NCBI GenBank assembly: GCA_944990035.1
Contig: CALYLX010000082.1
Span: forward strand, 558,001 to 622,000
Reading direction: 5' to 3'
Length of the DNA stretch: 64,000 bases
DNA from: Clitopilus passeckerianus
Lineage: Eukaryota; Basidiomycota; Agaricomycetes; Agaricales; Entolomataceae
Part shown: positions 1 to 10,730 of the stretch, piece by piece
How positions within the stretch are numbered: position 1 is the stretch's first letter
Layout of the letters: every line of letters starts with the position of its first letter
Notes under the pieces: generated by a model
Told to the model about the DNA's origin: nothing
What the model saw: only the letters and a program-made list of their open reading frames with translations
The model's database searches: none
Program-made: the position numbers and the translations under genes

Positions 1-2873
1 GCATCCAGGTAGTTGTTGGCAGTGCCTAGGGCGTCAATGGTCTTCTTGCAAGGGATCAAAATTACCCCTTACTAAGGCCATGGTCTACCACGACCATGAG
101 TGAGTCGTAACCGTTAACCTCAGGAAGATCAGTGATGAAATCTGTAGAGGCAAGTTCGAAGGGTCGTGTGGCGGTAAATTTGACTGGGTTCAGGGGAGGT
201 GCCGTGGGGTGTGTATTGACCTTCATCTGTTGGCAAAGGGCACATCCATCAACGTAGGATTTGACAGTTCCAAACATTCTGGGCCACCAGTAGTGTTCGG
301 AAATTAACTCCATCGTCTTGAATGCTCCTGGGTGCCCGGCCATAGGTGTGTCATGATACTTCTGTATGAGGCTTCGTCGTAGGGTAGCGTCATTAGGGAC
401 GTAGCATCGCCCTCGGAAGAAGAGGAGAGAGTCCTCTACTTTCCAGTCGGCTAAAGCCGATTTGATGGGGGTAGAGTGGTTCTTCAGGTGTCGTATTGCT
501 TCCGTGAAGAATTCGTCTTTCATCATGTGTTCGGCAAATTCCGCCTTAAGTTCGGTGTCTATTGTTCGGATGAAGAGTTTATCAGGTAGCATGGTGATGT
601 CTTCGTTGTCGGTGTCGTGGTCTAGAATGTGATCTGCTCGTCGGGATAGTTCGTCAGATTGGACCATCTGAGTTCCTGGTACATGGACTAGGTTTAGGTC
701 ATATTGGGAGAGGAGTAAACTCCATCGTGCTTGTCGTCGGCTAAGTTTCTGTGGCGTTCGGTAGTAGGTCAGGTTCTTATGGTCGGAGAATACCGTGACA
801 GGGTGGGCTGATCCTTGTAGATAGTGTCGCCAAGTCTCCAGTGCTCTGACTATAGCGAGTAGTTCCCTGTCGTAGATTTCGTAGTTCCGTTCGGTTGGGG
901 TGAAGGAGTGAGAGATGTATCCACAAGGGTGCCAGTCGTTATTTTCGTCTCGTTGGCGTAGCACTGCTCCTGTTGCCCACTTGGATGCATCACATTCAAT
1001 GGTGAATGGTTTCGTTGGATCGGGCATCGTGAGTACGGGTGTCTCCGCGAACCTTTTCTTTAGGGCTTCAAATGCTTCTTCTTGTTCCTTTCCCCATGTA
1101 AAGGGCTGATCTTTCTTGGTGAGATTGTTCAGGGTCGGGCTAGTTCCGCATATTTCCTATGAACCTTCGGTAGAAGTTGCCAAATCCCAAAAGGACCGAA
1201 CTTCTTTTACGGTGGTCGGGGTTGGCCATTTCTTTATCCCATCGAGTTTAGTCGGGTCCATGTGGATCTTGTCTGGTGATATGATCATTCCAAGGAACTC
1301 GACTTCTGTCACGTTGAATTTGCATTTTTCAGCTTTGAGGAACAGGTTGTGTTCCATCAGCCTTTGGAGTACCCGTTTGGTGCGCTTCTCATGTTCTCTT
1401 GGGTCTTTAGAGAAGAGTAACATGTCATCCATGTAGATGATTAACCATCCTTCATCGATCATGTCTCTGAAGATGTGGTTCATCATTGCTTGAAACGTGG
1501 CTGGGGAGTTGCATAGTCCAAAGAACATGACGGTGGGTTCAAACAAGCCTCGATTTGTTTTGAAGGCTGCTTTCCACTCGTCTCCTTCTTTGATCCGGAC
1601 ATTATGATATCCCCATCGGATGTCTAGTTTTGTGAAAATCTTTGCTCCTCTGAGTTTGTCGAGTAGGTCGCTGACTAGTGGTAAGGGGTAGGCATTCTTG
1701 ACAGTTCCACTGTTGAGATATCGGTAATCTTGGCAGGGTCGTAGTGCGTTTGCTTCTTTTTTCGCTACAAAGAAGAAGGGTGATGCTTGAGGTGATTTCG
1801 AGGGTCGGATGTATCCTTTCCGTAAGTTTTCTTCGAGAAATTTGTCCATTTCGGCTTGCTCCTTTGGGTTGAGAGGGTAGACCTTGCAGTCTTTCGGAAC
1901 AAAGTCTGGTTTGAGATCAATGGCGTGATCCCAAGGCCGAGATGGAGGAAATCGTTCTGATGCTTCTTTCTCGAAGACTTTCTTGAATTCGTGGTATTCG
2001 GGGGGAATGAGGTCTTCAAGTTTCTTCTTGACTTCTTCAGTTTTCTGATGTTCTAGGGTCTGGGAGATGGACGTCTTGGCGCGGATCCAGACGTTCTGGG
2101 TCGGGACAAATCGCAGTGATCCTCTGTCTCGGGTGATTCGGGAGATATTTGCGGCTCGGATTCTTCTGATTTCTGGTTCTCGATGTTCATTCGTCAATGG
2201 GGAATTGGCTCGTTCGAATATCCCCATCACTGGTTCTCCTTTCACATAGGCAATAACCAGGTCTTGTTCGTCATTGGGTTCTTCTAAGGGTGTTTCAATG
2301 GGTTTGGGTTCATCGGGTACGTTGGAAATGTCTGGGCGTGATTCCTCTGTTGCAGCTAGTCGTCTGATCTGGACTCGGGCAAGGGCCGTGCGTAGCGGGG
2401 ATGTCTTGACGCGTTTGGGATTAATGAATAGTGTCCCTTTTGCCAGTTGATTTCTGGATTCGTTCGCTTCAGCCATGGGAGTCCGAGGATCAGGTGTTCA
2501 TTCCCTAATCCGGTGACCAGGCACCGTTCTGACGCCTTGTGTTTCCCTATCCCTATATCGACCCAGGTGTAATGGGTGATTTGCCCTGTTTTGTTGATAG
2601 TGCCATCAACATTCTTGGCAGTGAGAGGTTGTCGAAGGGGATGTGTTTTGATTCGATGGCGGGCGACGATTCTTTGTCGATGAATAGTCCTTGAGCACCT
2701 GAGTCGACTAGTGCTTTGGTTTCAACGGTTCTTTCTTCATTCGGAGCAGAGACCTTAATGGGTAGACGCATAGATTTATCAAAAGGTTCTGCATACGACA
2801 TAGAAGAAATCAGTATTGTGGCGGATTCAGACGTTGACACTGGCCGCCGTTCTAAAATCCTCGTCGAGCTCAT
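1..2873 (-). pseudogene. Pol polyprotein, copy A (partial, frameshifted)
   Basis: Order: aspartic protease with LVDSGAQG (about 2700), RT with IIYMDD (about 1430), RNase H with [15 protein letters not shown] (about 990), integrase zinc finger (HPG...H...CALCQQMK, about 330-220) and the start of the catalytic core; then the window ends. Relative to copy B single bases are missing near 65, 1127, 1155, 1190, 2663 and 2855, which split the frame. A further frameshift near 2436-2442 is shared with copy B. At positions where B is broken (461, 1800) this copy is open, so the two copies complement each other and sequencing error is a serious alternative to decay. Confidence 0.85.
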
Positions 2874-4116
2874 TCCAGAAGCTCTCCAATTCTTCCGCTT
2901 CCAACGCTCTAATGGTTCTAACAAGATCTTTGATGTTTTTCTTGCCATAGGAGTTGGTGCTGGACTGCTTTCCTCCTCTGCGTTCAGGGCATTCTCGAGA
3001 GCGATGCCCTTTCTTGAAACAGCGGAAGCATTTCCCTTCCTTCATTAACTCCTTTCTCTTTTCAAAAGATAGGGCGTCAATGTCCATGGTGTTAGGGTCT
3101 GCCGTGGTGTGGGTATTGCGGGGATTTGCGTGGGAAATAGGAGGGAGTCCTCTGTTGCGGCGGATGACGTTCTGTCCTCTACGCCATTGCGCATCAAATC
3201 GGGCAGCATGGTCGTACCATCCGTTAATGGTGACGGGAAGAGTGGGGAGGTTATAGATCTTTTCGATGATCTTGGAGTTGAGTCCTTTCTGGAAGAATTC
3301 AATCTTCGCTTTTTCATCGGTGATCCCGGAGGCGGAGATAAGGACTTTGAATTGAGATATGTAATCGTCAATTGGTCCTTTCTGCGTGAGAGCATCAAGG
3401 GATGCAAATGCCTGTCCCTCTCCGTCTACTGGGTAGAAGGCGTTGATGAATTCTTTCTCGAATTGTTTGAACTCGGGGAGGATGATGTCGTTATCTTCGT
3501 TTGCGTAGTTCTGGCAGAAAGATCGTTTCCATGCCAAAGCGGTTCCTTTCTTCAAAAAGGAAAGTGCAAAAGCGATTTGCTTGTTGTTGTTGTCGTAGAT
3601 GTGGTCGTTCAGGCTTAGGTACATCTTGACTTCCAACAACCAAACTTCGGCATTTCTTCGGTCACCATCATATTCAAATGGTTGTCCCATTCGGAGTTCG
3701 GCGAGTTTCTTTGGTTCAGGGTTGGTTGGAGCCATTTCTGGTGGTTCTTGTTTCGGGGTTTGTGCGGGTGTCGGAGTCTGGGTCTGTCTGGGGGGTTCTG
3801 GTTCTGTTTCCGATTCTCCTTCGGGTTCTTGCTCCGTTTCCAATTCTTCTTCGGGTTCTTGCTCTGGTTCTGATTCTGGTTCGAGGTCTGGTTGTGGTTC
3901 TGGTTCTGGGTTCTTTACTTCTTCGGTGAAGTAGGCGCTGCTAAGGTAGTCGCCAAATCGATATTGTCGCGGGTCTTCGTCTTTCGGTACCAAATGTCTC
4001 CAACGGTTTGTTTTAAGGTCGAATTCTGAGTAAGTACCGTCGTCAAGTTGTACTACTCTCTGTCCCGGTGGGAGTTGAGGCGTTTGGCGGTCTTGAGGAG
4101 ACGTGGTTCCGGTCAA
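2827..4116 (-). CDS. Gag polyprotein, copy A
   Basis: Structural protein that packages the element RNA. The first ~125 residues hold an acidic Glu/Pro repeat. The body is the retrotransposon Gag domain (around MGQPFEYDGDRRNAEVW and the following helices), and near the C-terminus is the CCHC knuckle CFRCFKKGHRSREC. The frame is open from 4116, but the first in-frame ATG is only at 3735, just after the acidic repeat. Either the repeat is not translated or a non-AUG start is used. One T fewer than B in the run near 2855 gives this Gag a 10-residue longer tail. Confidence 0.85.
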   Translation of the reverse strand: MTGTTSPQDRQTPQLPPGQRVVQLDDGTYSEFDLKTNRWRHLVPKDEDPRQYRFGDYLSSAYFTEEVKNPEPEPQPDLEPESEPEQEPEEELETEQEPEGESETEPEPPRQTQTPTPAQTPKQEPPEMAPTNPEPKKLAELRMGQPFEYDGDRRNAEVWLLEVKMYLSLNDHIYDNNNKQIAFALSFLKKGTALAWKRSFCQNYANEDNDIILPEFKQFEKEFINAFYPVDGEGQAFASLDALTQKGPIDDYISQFKVLISASGITDEKAKIEFFQKGLNSKIIEKIYNLPTLPVTINGWYDHAARFDAQWRRGQNVIRRNRGLPPISHANPRNTHTTADPNTMDIDALSFEKRKELMKEGKCFRCFKKGHRSRECPERRGGKQSSTNSYGKKNIKDLVRTIRALEAEELESFWNELDEDFRTAASVNV

Positions 4117-4196
4117 TTCTGCAAGGGTAGTTGACCTCTTGCAGTCGGGTGGTTTGGTGGTTGTGGCCTACGCTTGCGATGAGCGGGCTATCAGAT

Positions 4197-4207
4197 CAGC
4201 TTGACCT
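4197..4207 (-). other. Self-complementary primer-binding site, copy A
   Basis: AGGTCAAGCTG on the minus strand lies one base inside the LTR. It does not start with the TGG expected for priming by a tRNA 3' CCA end. It is perfectly complementary to the predicted 5' end of the element transcript in the LTR (4354-4344), so self-priming is the better explanation. Confidence 0.72.
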
Positions 4208-4208
4208 T

Positions 4209-4670
4209 TGTTAAGCTAGTATCGCTACGTGCTCAACCAAGTATCAAGAGTTCAGCTGCTTAGTCCTCTACCAGCCTTTGTAGAGACGAGCGAGAGTAAT
4301 CGAGCGAGTCAAAGTTAAAGCAAATAGCGATGTATAGGCTTTTAGGTCAAGCTGGGGAAGCAAGACCGAAAGCGTGAAAGTATTTATACATGAAGAGTAG
4401 GGCTAAGGGTTGGGCATTGCGCAGCAATGCTAAGTAAGCAAAAGTAAGTATGACTCGGAGTGAGTCAGAGTAAGAGTCACAACGAGTCATGGTAAGTAAA
4501 TATAGTACAAGTATCCCACGATCGTGAGAACACTGAGTAATCGTAGCTAAAGGGATGAGTAATGCGCAGCAGTACTGAGTAATTGTATAAACGTAAGCGG
4601 GGCGGGGATAGTAATGGTAGATGAGTAAAAGGAAAAAGAGTCCGGGTGCGTATCCAAGGTAACTGTAACA
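4209..4670 (-). repeat. LTR shared by copies A and B
   Basis: This 462-bp LTR begins TGTTA and ends TAACA on the minus strand, a 5-bp inverted terminal repeat, and has exactly the length of the LTR at 10731-11192. It is both the 3' LTR of copy B, preceded by a polypurine stretch, and the 5' LTR of copy A, followed by a primer-binding site and gag. The inner boundary rests on the TG...CA ends only, because sequence identity continues into gag in both copies. Confidence 0.88.
4344..4388 (-). promoter_or_regulatory. LTR core promoter and self-primer start, shared LTR
   Basis: On the minus strand a TATAAATA box (4388-4381) is followed about 27 bases later by CAGCTTGACCT (4354-4344). That 11-mer is the exact reverse complement of the bases just inside the LTR (4207-4197). 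In Tf1-type elements the first 11 nucleotides of the transcript fold back and prime on the PBS; spacing and length match. This predicts transcription starting at or near 4354. U3 would then be 4670-4355 and R-U5 4354-4209. Confidence 0.75.
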
Positions 4671-4687
4671 TTACCCTCTCGCTAGCG

Positions 4688-4707
4688 TTGAAGTCACCTG
4701 ACTTCAA
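4688..4707. repeat. 9-bp-arm palindrome at the end of the extra ORF
   Basis: TTGAAGTCA and TGACTTCAA flank a 2-base centre. It overlaps the stop of the extra ORF and sits between it and the polypurine stretch before the LTR. Function unknown. Confidence 0.6.
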
Positions 4708-5575
4708 TTCTTCTTCTTGCCCCAGAAATGGCGGTCTATGTTCTTCCAATAGCGTTGTGGACAGTTAACCGGGTAATGGCCTGGGCCGCGATGATGACAC
4801 AGACGACAAACAAAACAAAAGCAATGGTATTGTCGATGTCTGCCTCCGCAAACATAGCATCGGAAGTGTCGGGGCGGTGGTGGCTGGTTGGCAAGGTATC
4901 CGGTACGCAGCGCCTTCTGTGACGAGATCGTTGAGGAAGAGGGTTCACCAGAGTTGGCGAATCTGACTCTGGTGGGCTTTCGAATGCGGAGAGGTAAGGT
5001 GTCGGTGGGTTTGACATTTGGGTTGACGTTTTCCTTGTCGCTATCTTGATCCTCGGGTGTAGTTTGAATGAAGGGATTGTGCTTTATCTTGGCAGCGGTA
5101 GCAAGGTTGGTGACGGGGGGAATTCTTGGAGGGTTCCTCGAACCTGACGTGCCGTGAGAATCGTCGGTTCTTCGGTGGTTTGATCTTCCTCAGGCCCCCA
5201 TTGGCGGCAAGGGTTTCAAATCTGTCTCCTTCGGGTTGGGAACCAACTTCGTTCAGGATAGTGCTGATCAAGGAAGGCTGTACCTCCGGCAGCGAAGAAG
5301 AGGTCGGTGAGGGTTTCCTCCGTGCGTTGGTCAGAGCTGTCAAGAGCTCGATCAAGTTCTTCAAGGGTTTTCGAATATAGGTGGCGTAGACGAGCCACTT
5401 CGTTGCGGAATTCGGTTCTTCGGTCGTGGTAGGCTGAGCCCCGCTCTGCCACTTCGGTGAGGAGGTTGTCGTTGCTGCTCCAGGCAGTGTTCGTACGGAG
5501 CGCCGTAACAGCGGAATCGGTTTTGAAGGTGTTAAGGATGATGGTGCGGTCGTAGGAGGAGACATTGGAGGACAT
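4704..5575 (-). pseudogene. Extra 3' ORF of copy B, Cys/His-rich
   Basis: Between the chromodomain stop and the 3' LTR lies a third coding segment of about 290 codons that is open in three successive frames. The N-terminal part is helical and charged (from an ATG at 5575). The middle carries RHVRFEEPS. The C-terminal part carries KPTRVRFANSGEP and then a Cys/His cluster, CYVCGGRHRQYHC followed by CRLCHHRGPGHYPVNC, before the TGA at 4704. Shifts are needed near 5290 and at a run of six G at 5114-5119. The Cys/His spacing suggests two zinc-binding knuckles, so a nucleic-acid-binding accessory protein is possible. I do not recognise the family. Confidence 0.6.
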
Positions 5576-5625
5576 TATAAGCAAGATGTGTTTGCTTCGG
5601 CAAAGTGCTGTGGGTTGATGGAGAT

Positions 5626-8600
5626 TCACCGAATGTTCTTCCTCTTCTTATATGCTTCAAGGGTCTTCTTGGCGTTCTGGAGGTTTCTCACAGGTTCCCA
5701 TGAGTTCTCCGATGTCGGATATCCTTTCCACTTGATCTTGTAAAGGATCTTCCCACGATGTCGTTTGTGTGCGACAATTTCTTCCACTTCCCATTCTTCT
5801 TCTTGATTGATGAGGTCAGGTGGCGGTTCTAGGAAATTGGGCCCATGTGTCTCGGTTTCCTTGTATGGTGTGAGGAGGGTGGCGTGGAACACAGGGTGAA
5901 TTTTCCATGCTCGGGGTAGGTCTAATCTGTAGGTCAGCGGACCTAGAACTTCTTTGATCGTGAAGGGGCCTTCTCGTCGTGGCGTGAACTTCTTTGAGTA
6001 GTATGCCAGTTTTAGGTTAGTTGTTTCCAACCAAACCTTCTGTCCTTGTTCAAATGGTTTGAAGTTACTTCGGACACGTTCGGCCATCTTTCGTCTCGCA
6101 AGTTCATGGGCAGCCGCAGCTTCGTCTCGTGCCTGTTGGAGTTCTTTCATTCGGGTTTCCGCAGCAGGGACATTGGTCTTCTGATATGGAAGGGGAATAG
6201 CACGTGGTTCTGCTCCGTTCATTAGGTAGAATGGAGTTTGTGCGGTGACGGCATGAACACGTTTGTTATGGGCGAATTCCATTAGGGGAATTAGTTCTAG
6301 CCATTTCTCGGGGTTGTTGGCGCAGAATAGTCAGAGATAAGCGCCAATGTCTTGGTTGACGCGTTCGGTTTCTCCATCTGCTTGTGGGTGATATGCGGTT
6401 GTCAGGGAAAGCTTGATTCCTAGGAGTCGTCCTAGTTCTTGGAATACTTTGGATGCGAATTGTGGACCTCTATCGGATATCAGTTTATCAGGAAGTCCGA
6501 ATCTTCTGTAGACAGCATCCAGGTAGTTGTTGGCAGTGCCTAGGGCGTCAATGGTCTTCTTGCAAGGGATCAAAATTACCCCCTTACTAAGGCCATGGTC
6601 TACCACGACCATGAGTGAGTCGTAACCGTTAACCTCAGGAAGATCAGTGATGAAATCTGTAGAGGCAAGTTCGAAGGGTCGTGTGGCGGTAAATTTGACT
6701 GGGTTCAGGGGAGGTGCCGTGGGGTGTGTATTGACCTTCATCTGTTGGCAAAGGGCACATCCATCAACGTAGGATTTGACAGTTCCAAACATTCTGGGCC
6801 ACCAGTAGTGTTCGGAAATTAACTCCATCGTCTTGAATGCTCCTGGGTGCCCGGCCATAGGTGTGTCATGATACTTCTGTATGAGGCTTCGTCGTAGGGT
6901 AGCGTCATTAGGGACGTAGCATCGCCCTCGGAAGAAGAGGAGAGAGTCCTCTACTTTCCAGTCGGCTAAAGCCGATTTGATGGGGTAGAGTGGTTCTTCA
7001 GGTGTCGTATTGCTTCCGTGAAGAATTCGTCTTTCATCATGTGTTCGGCAAATTCCGCCTTAAGTTCGGTGTCTATTGTTCGGATGAAGAGTTTATCAGG
7101 TAGCATGGTGATGTCTTCGTTGTCGGTGTCGTGGTCTAGAATGTGATCTGCTCGTCGGGATAGTTCGTCAGATTGGACCATCTGAGTTCCTGGTACATGG
7201 ACTAGGTTTAGGTCATATTGGGAGAGGAGTAAACTCCATCGTGCTTGTCGTCGGCTAAGTTTCTGTGGCGTTCGGTAGTAGGTCAGGTTCTTATGGTCGG
7301 AGAATACCGTGACAGGGTGGGCTGATCCTTGTAGATAGTGTCGCCAAGTCTCCAGTGCTCTGACTATAGCGAGTAGTTCCCTGTCGTAGATTTCGTAGTT
7401 CCGTTCGGTTGGGGTGAAGGAGTGAGAGATGTATCCACAAGGGTGCCAGTCGTTATTTTCGTCTCGTTGGCGTAGCACTGCTCCTGTTGCCCACTTGGAT
7501 GCATCACATTCAATGGTGAATGGTTTCGTTGGATCGGGCATCGTGAGTACGGGTGTCTCCGCGAACCTTTTCTTTAGGGCTTCAAATGCTTCTTCTTGTT
7601 CCTTTCCCCATGTAAAGGGCTGATCTTTCTTGGTGAGATTGTTCAGGGGTCGGGCTAGTTCCGCATATTTCCCTATGAACCTTCGGTAGAAGTTGCCAAA
7701 TCCCAAAAAGGACCGAACTTCTTTTACGGTGGTCGGGGTTGGCCATTTCTTTATCCCATCGAGTTTAGTCGGGTCCATGTGGATCTTGTCTGGTGATATG
7801 ATCATTCCAAGGAACTCGACTTCTGTCACGTTGAATTTGCATTTTTCAGCTTTGAGGAACAGGTTGTGTTCCATCAGCCTTTGGAGTACCCGTTTGGTGC
7901 GCTTCTCATGTTCTCTTGGGTCTTTAGAGAAGAGTAACATGTCATCCATGTAGATGATTAACCATCCTTCATCGATCATGTCTCTGAAGATGTGGTTCAT
8001 CATTGCTTGAAACGTGGCTGGGGAGTTGCATAGTCCAAAGAACATGACGGTGGGTTCAAACAAGCCTCGATTTGTTTTGAAGGCTGCTTTCCACTCGTCT
8101 CCTTCTTTGATCCGGACATTATGATATCCCCATCGGATGTCTAGTTTTGTGAAAATCTTTGCTCCTCTGAGTTTGTCGAGTAGGTCGCTGACTAGTGGTA
8201 AGGGGTAGGCATTCTTGACAGTTCCACTGTTGAGATATCGGTAATCTTGGCAGGGTCGTAGTGCGTTTGCTTCTTTTTTCGCTACAAAGAAGAAGGGTGA
8301 TGCTTGAGGTGATTTCGAGGTCGGATGTATCCTTTCCGTAAGTTTTCTTCGAGAAATTTGTCCATTTCGGCTTGCTCCTTTGGGTTGAGAGGGTAGACCT
8401 TGCAGTCTTTCGGAACAAAGTCTGGTTTGAGATCAATGGCGTGATCCCAAGGCCGAGATGGAGGAAATCGTTCTGATGCTTCTTTCTCGAAGACTTTCTT
8501 GAATTCGTGGTATTCGGGGGGAATGAGGTCTTCAAGTTTCTTCTTGACTTCTTCAGTTTTCTGATGTTCTAGGGTCTGGGAGATGGACGTCTTGGCGCGG

Positions 8601-9377
8601 ATCCAGACGTTCTGGGTCGGGACAAATCGCAGTGATCCTCTGTCTCGGGTGATTCGGGAGATATTTGCGGCTCGGATTCTTCTGATTTCTGGTTCTCGAT
8701 GTTCATTCGTCAATGGGGAATTGGCTCGTTCGAATATCCCCATCACTGGTTCTCCTTTCACATAGGCAATAACCAGGTCTTGTTCGTCATTGGGTTCTTC
8801 TAAGGGTGTTTCAATGGGTTTGGGTTCATCGGGTACGTTGGAAATGTCTGGGCGTGATTCCTCTGTTGCAGCTAGTCGTCTGATCTGGACTCGGGCAAGG
8901 GCCGTGCGTAGCGGGGATGTCTTGACGCGTTTGGGATTAATGAATAGTGTCCCTTTTGCCAGTTGATTTCTGGATTCGTTCGCTTCAGCCATGGGAGTCC
9001 GAGGATCAGGTGTTCATTCCCTAATCCGGTGACCAGGCACCGTTCTGACGCCTTGTGTTTCCCTATCCCTATATCGACCCAGGTGTAATGGGTGATTTGC
9101 CCTGTTTTGTTGATAGTGCCATCAACATTCTTGGCAGTGAGAGGTTGTCGAAGGGGATGTGTTTTGATTCGATGGCGGGCGACGAATTCTTTGTCGATGA
9201 ATAGTCCTTGAGCACCTGAGTCGACTAGTGCTTTGGTTTCAACGGTTCTTTCTTCATTCGGAGCAGAGACCTTAATGGGTAGACGCATAGATTTATCAAA
9301 AGGTTCTGCATACGACATAGAAGAAATCAGTATTGTGGCGGATTCAGACGTTGACACTGGCCGCCGTTCTAAAAATC
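5626..9377 (-). pseudogene. Pol polyprotein with chromodomain, copy B (frameshifted)
   Basis: Protease LVDSGAQG (about 9220), RT IIYMDD (about 7950), RNase [11 protein letters not shown] (about 7510), integrase zinc finger (about 6860-6740), integrase core with DFITDLPE, ISDRGPQF and the DGETERVNQ segment carrying the catalytic Glu, then a chromodomain (EEWEVEEIVAHKR ... YKIKWKGYPTSENSWEP, about 5810-5670). Breaks: shared frameshift at 8951-8958, one G missing near 8318, one G missing near 6982, and an in-frame TGA near 6333 just after the integrase core, where a Trp would fit. The chromodomain is expected to steer integration to marked chromatin. Confidence 0.88.
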
Positions 9378-10637
9378 CTCGTCGAGCTCATTCCAGAAGC
9401 TCTCCAATTCTTCCGCTTCCAACGCTCTAATGGTTCTAACAAGATCTTTGATGTTTTTCTTGCCATAGGAGTTGGTGCTGGACTGCTTTCCTCCTCTGCG
9501 TTCAGGGCATTCTCGAGAGCGATGCCCTTTCTTGAAACAGCGGAAGCATTTCCCTTCCTTCATTAACTCCTTTCTCTTTTCAAAAGATAGGGCGTCAATG
9601 TCCATGGTGTTAGGGTCTGCCGTGGTGTGGGTATTGCGGGGATTTGCGTGGGAAATAGGAGGGAGTCCTCTGTTGCGGCGGATGACGTTCTGTCCTCTAC
9701 GCCATTGCGCATCAAATCGGGCAGCATGGTCGTACCATCCGTTAATGGTGACGGGAAGAGTGGGGAGGTTATAGATCTTTTCGATGATCTTGGAGTTGAG
9801 TCCTTTCTGGAAGAATTCAATCTTCGCTTTTTCATCGGTGATCCCGGAGGCGGAGATAAGGACTTTGAATTGAGATATGTAATCGTCAATTGGTCCTTTC
9901 TGCGTGAGAGCATCAAGGGATGCAAATGCCTGTCCCTCTCCGTCTACTGGGTAGAAGGCGTTGATGAATTCTTTCTCGAATTGTTTGAACTCGGGGAGGA
10001 TGATGTCGTTATCTTCGTTTGCGTAGTTCTGGCAGAAAGATCGTTTCCATGCCAAAGCGGTTCCTTTCTTCAAAAAGGAAAGTGCAAAAGCGATTTGCTT
10101 GTTGTTGTTGTCGTAGATGTGGTCGTTCAGGCTTAGGTACATCTTGACTTCCAACAACCAAACTTCGGCATTTCTTCGGTCACCATCATATTCAAATGGT
10201 TGTCCCATTCGGAGTTCGGCGAGTTTCTTTGGTTCAGGGTTGGTTGGAGCCATTTCTGGTGGTTCTTGTTTCGGGGTTTGTGCGGGTGTCGGAGTCTGGG
10301 TCTGTCTGGGGGGTTCTGGTTCTGTTTCCGATTCTCCTTCGGGTTCTTGCTCCGTTTCCAATTCTTCTTCGGGTTCTTGCTCTGGTTCTGATTCTGGTTC
10401 GAGGTCTGGTTGTGGTTCTGGTTCTGGGTTCTTTACTTCTTCGGTGAAGTAGGCGCTGCTAAGGTAGTCGCCAAATCGATATTGTCGCGGGTCTTCGTCT
10501 TTCGGTACCAAATGTCTCCAACGGTTTGTTTTAAGGTCGAATTCTGAGTAAGTACCGTCGTCAAGTTGTACTACTCTCTCTGTCCCGGTGGGAGTTGAGG
10601 CGTTTGGCGGTCTTGAGGGAGACGTGGTTCCGGTCAA
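9369..10637 (-). CDS. Gag polyprotein, copy B
   Basis: Same protein as in copy A: acidic Glu/Pro-rich leader, retrotransposon Gag domain, CCHC knuckle CFRCFKKGHRSREC. It ends at a TAG in GATTTTTAG, and the protease frame continues in the -1 frame directly over this T run, so a -1 shift would join Gag to Pol here. Copy A lacks one T at this spot. The upstream frame is open back to a TAG near the PBS but has no ATG before 10253. Confidence 0.85.
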   Translation of the reverse strand: MTGTTSPSRPPNASTPTGTERVVQLDDGTYSEFDLKTNRWRHLVPKDEDPRQYRFGDYLSSAYFTEEVKNPEPEPQPDLEPESEPEQEPEEELETEQEPEGESETEPEPPRQTQTPTPAQTPKQEPPEMAPTNPEPKKLAELRMGQPFEYDGDRRNAEVWLLEVKMYLSLNDHIYDNNNKQIAFALSFLKKGTALAWKRSFCQNYANEDNDIILPEFKQFEKEFINAFYPVDGEGQAFASLDALTQKGPIDDYISQFKVLISASGITDEKAKIEFFQKGLNSKIIEKIYNLPTLPVTINGWYDHAARFDAQWRRGQNVIRRNRGLPPISHANPRNTHTTADPNTMDIDALSFEKRKELMKEGKCFRCFKKGHRSRECPERRGGKQSSTNSYGKKNIKDLVRTIRALEAEELESFWNELDEDF

Positions 10638-10717
10638 TTCTGCAAGGGTAGTTGACCTCTTGCAGTCGGGTGGTTTGGTGGTTGTGGCCTACGCTTGCGA
10701 TGAGCGGGCTATCAGAT

Positions 10718-10728
10718 CAGCTTGACCT
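10718..10728 (-). other. Self-complementary primer-binding site, copy B
   Basis: Identical 11-mer AGGTCAAGCTG on the minus strand, two bases inside the LTR. One extra T separates it from the LTR compared with copy A. Confidence 0.72.
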
Positions 10729-10730
10729 TT

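Larger units (their letters stand above)
1..4670 (-). mobile_element. Ty3/gypsy chromovirus copy A (left end off window)
   Basis: Reading on the minus strand, this copy has a 5' LTR (4670-4209), a primer-binding site, gag (4116-2827), then protease, reverse transcriptase, RNase H and the first half of integrase, where the window ends. It is near-identical to copy B, and its 5' LTR is also the 3' LTR of B. So the two form a tandem LTR-internal-LTR-internal array. All differences from B that I found in the stretches compared are one- or two-base indels, mostly in homopolymers. Several of them break the pol frame. Target-site duplication and integrity of the 3' end cannot be judged. Confidence 0.95.

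Noticed and set aside
3599..3934. Plus-strand Ser/Gly/Cys-rich open frames opposite gag (also 10117-10452)
   Set aside because: They are the reverse complement of the acidic Gag repeat, a shadow of that low-complexity region.
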